A stretch of DNA of 64,000 nucleotides from Algoriphagus lutimaris. Lineage in GTDB: Bacteria > Bacteroidota > Bacteroidia > Cytophagales > Cyclobacteriaceae. Location: assembly GCF_017051705.1 (NCBI RefSeq), contig NZ_JAFIDJ010000001.1, positions 1,579,786 to 1,643,785 on the forward strand, written 5' to 3'. The notes under the pieces were generated by a model. It had not been told where the DNA came from, did not search any database, and saw only the letters and a list, made by a program, of their open reading frames with translations. Of this stretch, positions 60,329-64,000 are shown piece by piece (within the stretch, counting starts at the first letter, position 1; every line of letters begins with the position of its first letter). The position numbers and the translations under genes are program-made.

Positions 60329-62542
60329 CTACAGATTCAACCAATAAGTCATTTTGAAAACCAGTGCGCGAGATTTTGAGCCACCAAATTGGATAAAACC
60401 TTCTTGGTTTTCTGCGAGGTAATTATCTGTATAAACCAAGAAAATATCCGAAACGGGAGCAAATCTCCACTGCAGTCGCGAATTGATATTCACATTGTCA
60501 ATTTGACTATTGTATTGTACAAAAGTAGTCCAAAACAGTTTTTTGCTGAATGTGAAGTCAAATCTCGGCCCAATTAAGAAGAGGTTTGCATCATTGTAAG
60601 GATCTGGCAACCTGATGCCATTGTATGCAAAATCGATGCTTGTAAAACCTAATGGTTGATACCGCCATTGAATACTTCCTTCCAAATTCCAACGCATCCC
60701 ATTAAAATATTGTCCAGACCGCGTACTTAATTCATAGGACAATTTCTTTCTTTCATCGGACCTGTATCGAGCAATGATCAGATTTGTGGTGTATTCAGTA
60801 TTTGCTGGAAGAGCAAGACCGTCGGTTCCACTTGGGTCGAAACCATTGAACAAGTAAGTGTATTGCCTACGCAAACGCATGGAGAATTCAGCAGAAGATC
60901 GCCAGGTAATATCATATAGGATGTTCATATCCCAATCAAGCAAGCCATAAGTTCCATTACCCAATACATCGAAGTCCAGCCCAGGGCCATGCCTTTGTAC
61001 CCCTCCACTTGATGGAAAAAACCTTCTTCTGTAGGTCATCGCAAGCTGCTGAATATCTGTTCTTCGGACAAAACCTACTTCAGGAGCATAATTTGCACCT
61101 ACCATTTGAGATCGCATATTCAGGGACCATTTCGGAACGCTGTATTCAAGTTCCATCCCCGCTGCAAAAGTGCTATCGATATTGGTCTCCCTAATATTAT
61201 AATGATAGAAGATTTTACCGTTGATTTTATTGTCTGCAGAAGCGAGGTTATAATCCACTCCTACCGTTCTATCCCACTGATTGTATAAGCTATCACTATA
61301 CTCCTTAGGACTTTCAAAAGTCTGCTTATTTACCAGAAAAGCTGAAATATTGGATCTGGAAAAGACTTTTTGCTGTATGGAAACCATGGAATAATTATAC
61401 GAAGGCAAACTTGCCGCTTCGTTATCTGAGACTTGCATACTTAAAACCCCCAAGCGCAAATTATCATTTACTTTTCCACTGAGTCGCATTCCTAATGGAA
61501 TTGCAGATTCAATATTCTGTCCTATACTTTCATCTCTGGAAACACCTATCCTCCTACTGAAAAATGGTCTGGTACCTCTCTGACCATAATCGGCAAATAG
61601 ATCTGCATTTTCTAAAAAGAACTGTCTTCGCTCGGGAAAGAAAATCTCAAATCGGTCCAGGTTTGTTACCTGCTGATCAACTTCCACTTGTGAAAAGTCA
61701 GGATTTACAGTTAAGTCAAGATTTAAACCTGGAGTTAATCCATATTTCAGATCAAAGCCTGCATTGAAACCAGTCTGGGCATCTTTTCCTTCTTCCAAAT
61801 TTTGATTATAGTTACCAGACACATAGGGGATAACAGAAAGGTTTTTCCCACTTCTTTTGGTGGGCTCCTCCCACTTGGCAACATTTAGCGATGCTAAATT
61901 AAAAAGTGTGAAATTTCTCTGGATAGGCGCCCAAGTTGATCTTTCTGCACTCTCGCTATCAATTCGATAAAAATTCACATTCCAATTACTTTGCCCCTCA
62001 TTAAATCTGAGGGAGTTTAAAGGAATGGCGATTTCTGCCACCCAATACCCCATATACATTTTAGCTTCCCCTCTCCAGACGTTATCCCAGTCAAGACTAA
62101 ATGACCTTTCTCCACTTCCTCCATTTGTAACTAACCCTTCTCTTCGAACTCCAAAAGGATTAATACCGAAAGTAAATGCGTTTGTTCTATCCTGAAAAGT
62201 GTCAAAGATGACAGTAAAGTTGTCATTTGCGGCACCTCTAAAATCTCTTCTGAGAGAAGGGGTTACATAGATTCTATCATCAGTAGCATTGTACATGATT
62301 CCCAACACATAGATGTTTTTGTCATCGTAAAGCACTTTAGCCACCGACTGGTTTACCGCCAAAGAGGAATCATAGGGGAAATATTGCATCCAATTATAGG
62401 CAGAATCAGCTGTGGCCCAAATTTCGTCAATCTCCCCATCGATAATAACCGGCACATCGATTTTCTTAAATTCTATGTCTTGGGCATACGTGCTAATGGA
62501 ACATAGAACAAGTCCCAAAAAGTAGATTACTTTTTTAAACAT
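60329..62542 (-). CDS. DUF5916 protein with CBM9-like N-terminal domain
   Basis: 737 residues: signal peptide (to about residue 20, STYAQ), a carbohydrate-binding family 9-like domain (about 24-200, PVIIDGEIDEIWATAD ... IPLNSLRF) and a DUF5916 region that reads as an outer membrane beta-barrel (about 210-737) ending MTYWLNL. Proteins of this shape are common in Bacteroidota; their role, perhaps surface binding or transport of a glycan or other ligand, is not known. No operon partners are visible. Confidence 0.85.
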   Translation of the reverse strand: MFKKVIYFLGLVLCSISTYAQDIEFKKIDVPVIIDGEIDEIWATADSAYNWMQYFPYDSSLAVNQSVAKVLYDDKNIYVLGIMYNATDDRIYVTPSLRRDFRGAANDNFTVIFDTFQDRTNAFTFGINPFGVRREGLVTNGGSGERSFSLDWDNVWRGEAKMYMGYWVAEIAIPLNSLRFNEGQSNWNVNFYRIDSESAERSTWAPIQRNFTLFNLASLNVAKWEEPTKRSGKNLSVIPYVSGNYNQNLEEGKDAQTGFNAGFDLKYGLTPGLNLDLTVNPDFSQVEVDQQVTNLDRFEIFFPERRQFFLENADLFADYGQRGTRPFFSRRIGVSRDESIGQNIESAIPLGMRLSGKVNDNLRLGVLSMQVSDNEAASLPSYNYSMVSIQQKVFSRSNISAFLVNKQTFESPKEYSDSLYNQWDRTVGVDYNLASADNKINGKIFYHYNIRETNIDSTFAAGMELEYSVPKWSLNMRSQMVGANYAPEVGFVRRTDIQQLAMTYRRRFFPSSGGVQRHGPGLDFDVLGNGTYGLLDWDMNILYDITWRSSAEFSMRLRRQYTYLFNGFDPSGTDGLALPANTEYTTNLIIARYRSDERKKLSYELSTRSGQYFNGMRWNLEGSIQWRYQPLGFTSIDFAYNGIRLPDPYNDANLFLIGPRFDFTFSKKLFWTTFVQYNSQIDNVNINSRLQWRFAPVSDIFLVYTDNYLAENQEGFIQFGGSKSRALVFKMTYWLNL

Positions 62543-62885
62543 GACACTAAACTAGTCTAATTGGAAAGCCGCTTACCTTAATTTTTTATCAGCGGTTCTC
62601 AGGTGTTTGGTATTGGGGTTAAACTTGATCTCCTAAAACAAGTTTAAATACCTCCAATATTTTATGTAAACGGTTGAGCGGTGACAATTAAATTAGCTTT
62701 TTGTTCTAGGTATGCTCGATGTTCAACCTTTCCATTTTCAATTAACAAAAATTACTTTTTTAGATTTTTGACAATAAAACCGTTTTTAATTGGGCACCTA
62801 GAAAACAATTAATAGTTGATTTTTACTAGAACAGAATAACGCAAAATCCATAGTAATGAATACACCTTTCCCTTCCTCTCAGACA
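62543..62885. other. Gene-free stretch with a 9-bp inverted repeat
   Basis: No ORF is supported in this gap. TTAAACTTG (62619-62627) and CAAGTTTAA (62639-62647) form a perfect inverted repeat with an 11-nt loop. It could be a regulator site for the DUF5916 gene, about 80-100 bp upstream of its start. Confidence 0.45.
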
Positions 62886-62925
62886 CAAAAAAACCTCCCG
62901 ATAAGCTGCTTCTTACCGAGAGGTT
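62886..62925 (-). terminator. Intrinsic terminator of the RND transporter gene
   Basis: On the minus strand AACCTC, then CGGTAAG pairing with CTTATCG, and GAGGTT, followed by a T-run. It lies 26 bp after the RND stop codon. Confidence 0.85.
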
Positions 62926-62950
62926 ACATTCATTTTAAGCCTCTTTCTAA

Positions 62951-64000
62951 TTAATGATGCAAATGGGCGTTTGGATCATAATTGGCTTCTAATTCGGCCA
63001 AAGTTTTCTTACCATAGGCGATTTTTGTAATCACCACATACAATACTGGTACAAAGAAAATAGCGAGGAAGGTTGCCGCCATCATTCCTCCAATTACCGT
63101 CCAGCCAATGGTCTGTCTAGCCACAGCCCCTGCTCCATTTGAAATTGCCAAAGGAACTACCCCAAGGATAAATGCCAAGGAGGTCATAATGATCGGACGC
63201 AATCTCAATCTAACAGCATCTAGGGTAGCCTTGATCAGTGGCATGCCAACATCTACCCGTTCTTTTGCAAATTCCACGATCAAGATGGCGTTTTTTGCTG
63301 CCAGACCTATCAATGTAATCAGACCAATTTGGGCATACACATTATTGTCAAGTTTAGGTAGGAAGTGCAAAGCAATGATGGCTCCAAATGCTCCCAATGG
63401 CAACGCCAATAGTACTGAAAATGGTACAGACCAGCTTTCATATAAGGCAGCCAACAAAAGCGAAACCAATACAATCGCCAAGGCGAAAATTAGGATCGTC
63501 CTATTTCCTGAAGAAAGTTCCTCCCTGCTCAACCCAGAAAAATCATAGCCATAACCAGCAGGAAGTACTTCTGCGGCCACTTCCTCTAAAGCTGATAAAG
63601 CTTGACCACTACTATATCCTGGTGCAGCATTCCCATTGACTTCTGCGGAGCGGAACAAGTTGTAATGAGAAATCACGGGCGCATTTTCTACTACCTCATA
63701 ATTGATCAATGCACTCAATGGAACGGATTCGCCTCCTGTGCTTCTTACATAATATTGCTCTAGGTTATTGATCCCAGCTCGGTAAGCAGTATCGGCCTGT
63801 GCAATAACCCGGAAATTTCTTCCATATCTGGTGAAATCGTTCACATAGGAACTCCCCATGAAATTAGACATGGTAATGAATATTTCAGTTAATGGAACTC
63901 CAAGCTTTTTGGCTTTCTCACGATCCACAGTAACATGATAACCAGGCGTTTTGGCGGTAAAGAAGCTATAAGCCATCGCAATTTCAGGCCGTTGATTGGC
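62951..64000 (-). CDS. RND efflux transporter, C-terminal part (5' end beyond window)
   Basis: The frame is open to the window edge: residues ANQRPEIA precede the internal Met at 63974-63976, so the true start lies outside. About 349 residues of an HAE1-type inner membrane pump (AcrB-like) are visible: the second periplasmic porter region (TPGYHVTVDREKAKKLGVPL, YVNDFTRYGRNFRV) and the C-terminal membrane half. The latter includes SLLLAALYESWSVP, LIGLAAKNAILIVEFA and MTSLAFILGVVPLAISNGAGA. The pump exports drugs or other hydrophobic compounds with a fusion protein and an outer membrane channel. It is the last gene of its unit, with a terminator behind it. Confidence 0.95.
   Translation of the reverse strand, partial: ANQRPEIAMAYSFFTAKTPGYHVTVDREKAKKLGVPLTEIFITMSNFMGSSYVNDFTRYGRNFRVIAQADTAYRAGINNLEQYYVRSTGGESVPLSALINYEVVENAPVISHYNLFRSAEVNGNAAPGYSSGQALSALEEVAAEVLPAGYGYDFSGLSREELSSGNRTILIFALAIVLVSLLLAALYESWSVPFSVLLALPLGAFGAIIALHFLPKLDNNVYAQIGLITLIGLAAKNAILIVEFAKERVDVGMPLIKATLDAVRLRLRPIIMTSLAFILGVVPLAISNGAGAVARQTIGWTVIGGMMAATFLAIFFVPVLYVVITKIAYGKKTLAELEANYDPNAHLHH

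Overview
The window is a stretch of chromosome from a Bacteroidota bacterium. It most resembles the Cytophagales, family Cyclobacteriaceae (Algoriphagus-like), although I could not run a taxonomic search. The evidence is the TonB-dependent receptors with carboxypeptidase-like N-termini, two proteins with C-terminal type IX secretion (Por) sorting domains, lipoproteins with Bacteroidota-style lipoboxes, promoters of the TAnnTTTG type, an A+T-rich composition, and the DUF5916, RibBA and Mrp-NifU gene types. Most of the window is ordinary housekeeping and nutrient-uptake gene content, with a few unusual islands.

Layout. 1-7104: two very large uncharacterised genes on the minus strand, the second cut by the window edge. 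7.3-16 kb: a sulfide:quinone oxidoreductase with a CRP/FNR-like site, then an iron-linked group (TonB receptor, lipoprotein, FeoA, FeoB and a 38-residue FeoB-associated Cys-rich protein), then a polysaccharide flippase. 15961-16170 minus: a strongly structured candidate non-coding RNA with its own promoter. 16.4-19.4 kb: universal stress protein, an ECF sigma / membrane protein / Spy-like trio, and MscL. 19.5-31.1 kb: oligopeptidase B, then sugar metabolism: methylglyoxal synthase and phosphofructokinase, class II aldolase, a GH13 lipoprotein amylase, a LacI regulator, a GH31 alpha-glucosidase and an MFS sugar transporter. Together these look like an alpha-glucan uptake and glycolysis region.

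31.2-48.3 kb: a substrate-binding-like protein, an orphan TPR histidine kinase, SurE, RibBA, primase DnaG, Mrp and a NifU-domain protein (Fe-S assembly), a secreted M43 metalloprotease and a second T9SS cargo protein, a free-standing PASTA protein, a rhodanese, an M50 protease and a HAD phosphatase. 48.4-49.6 kb: a CAU-anticodon tRNA gene flanked by a broken 5' half-copy and followed by a near-perfect tandem array with a 166-167 bp period. Each unit carries a tRNA 3' half with a palindrome in the T-loop and its own intrinsic terminator. 49.8-54.5 kb: a decayed regulator-like fragment, then a TonB-type receptor linked to an OmpR-type two-component system. 54.7-64 kb: tRNA-Pro, PQQ-type sugar dehydrogenase, an AGCS amino-acid symporter, two small membrane-protein loci (one frameshifted), a porin, a DUF5916 protein and the C-terminal part of an RND efflux pump.

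The most unusual structures are the tRNA-derived repeat array, the structured RNA at 15961-16170, and the two giant unknown genes at the left edge. All calls were made by eye from sequence; no database search was run.
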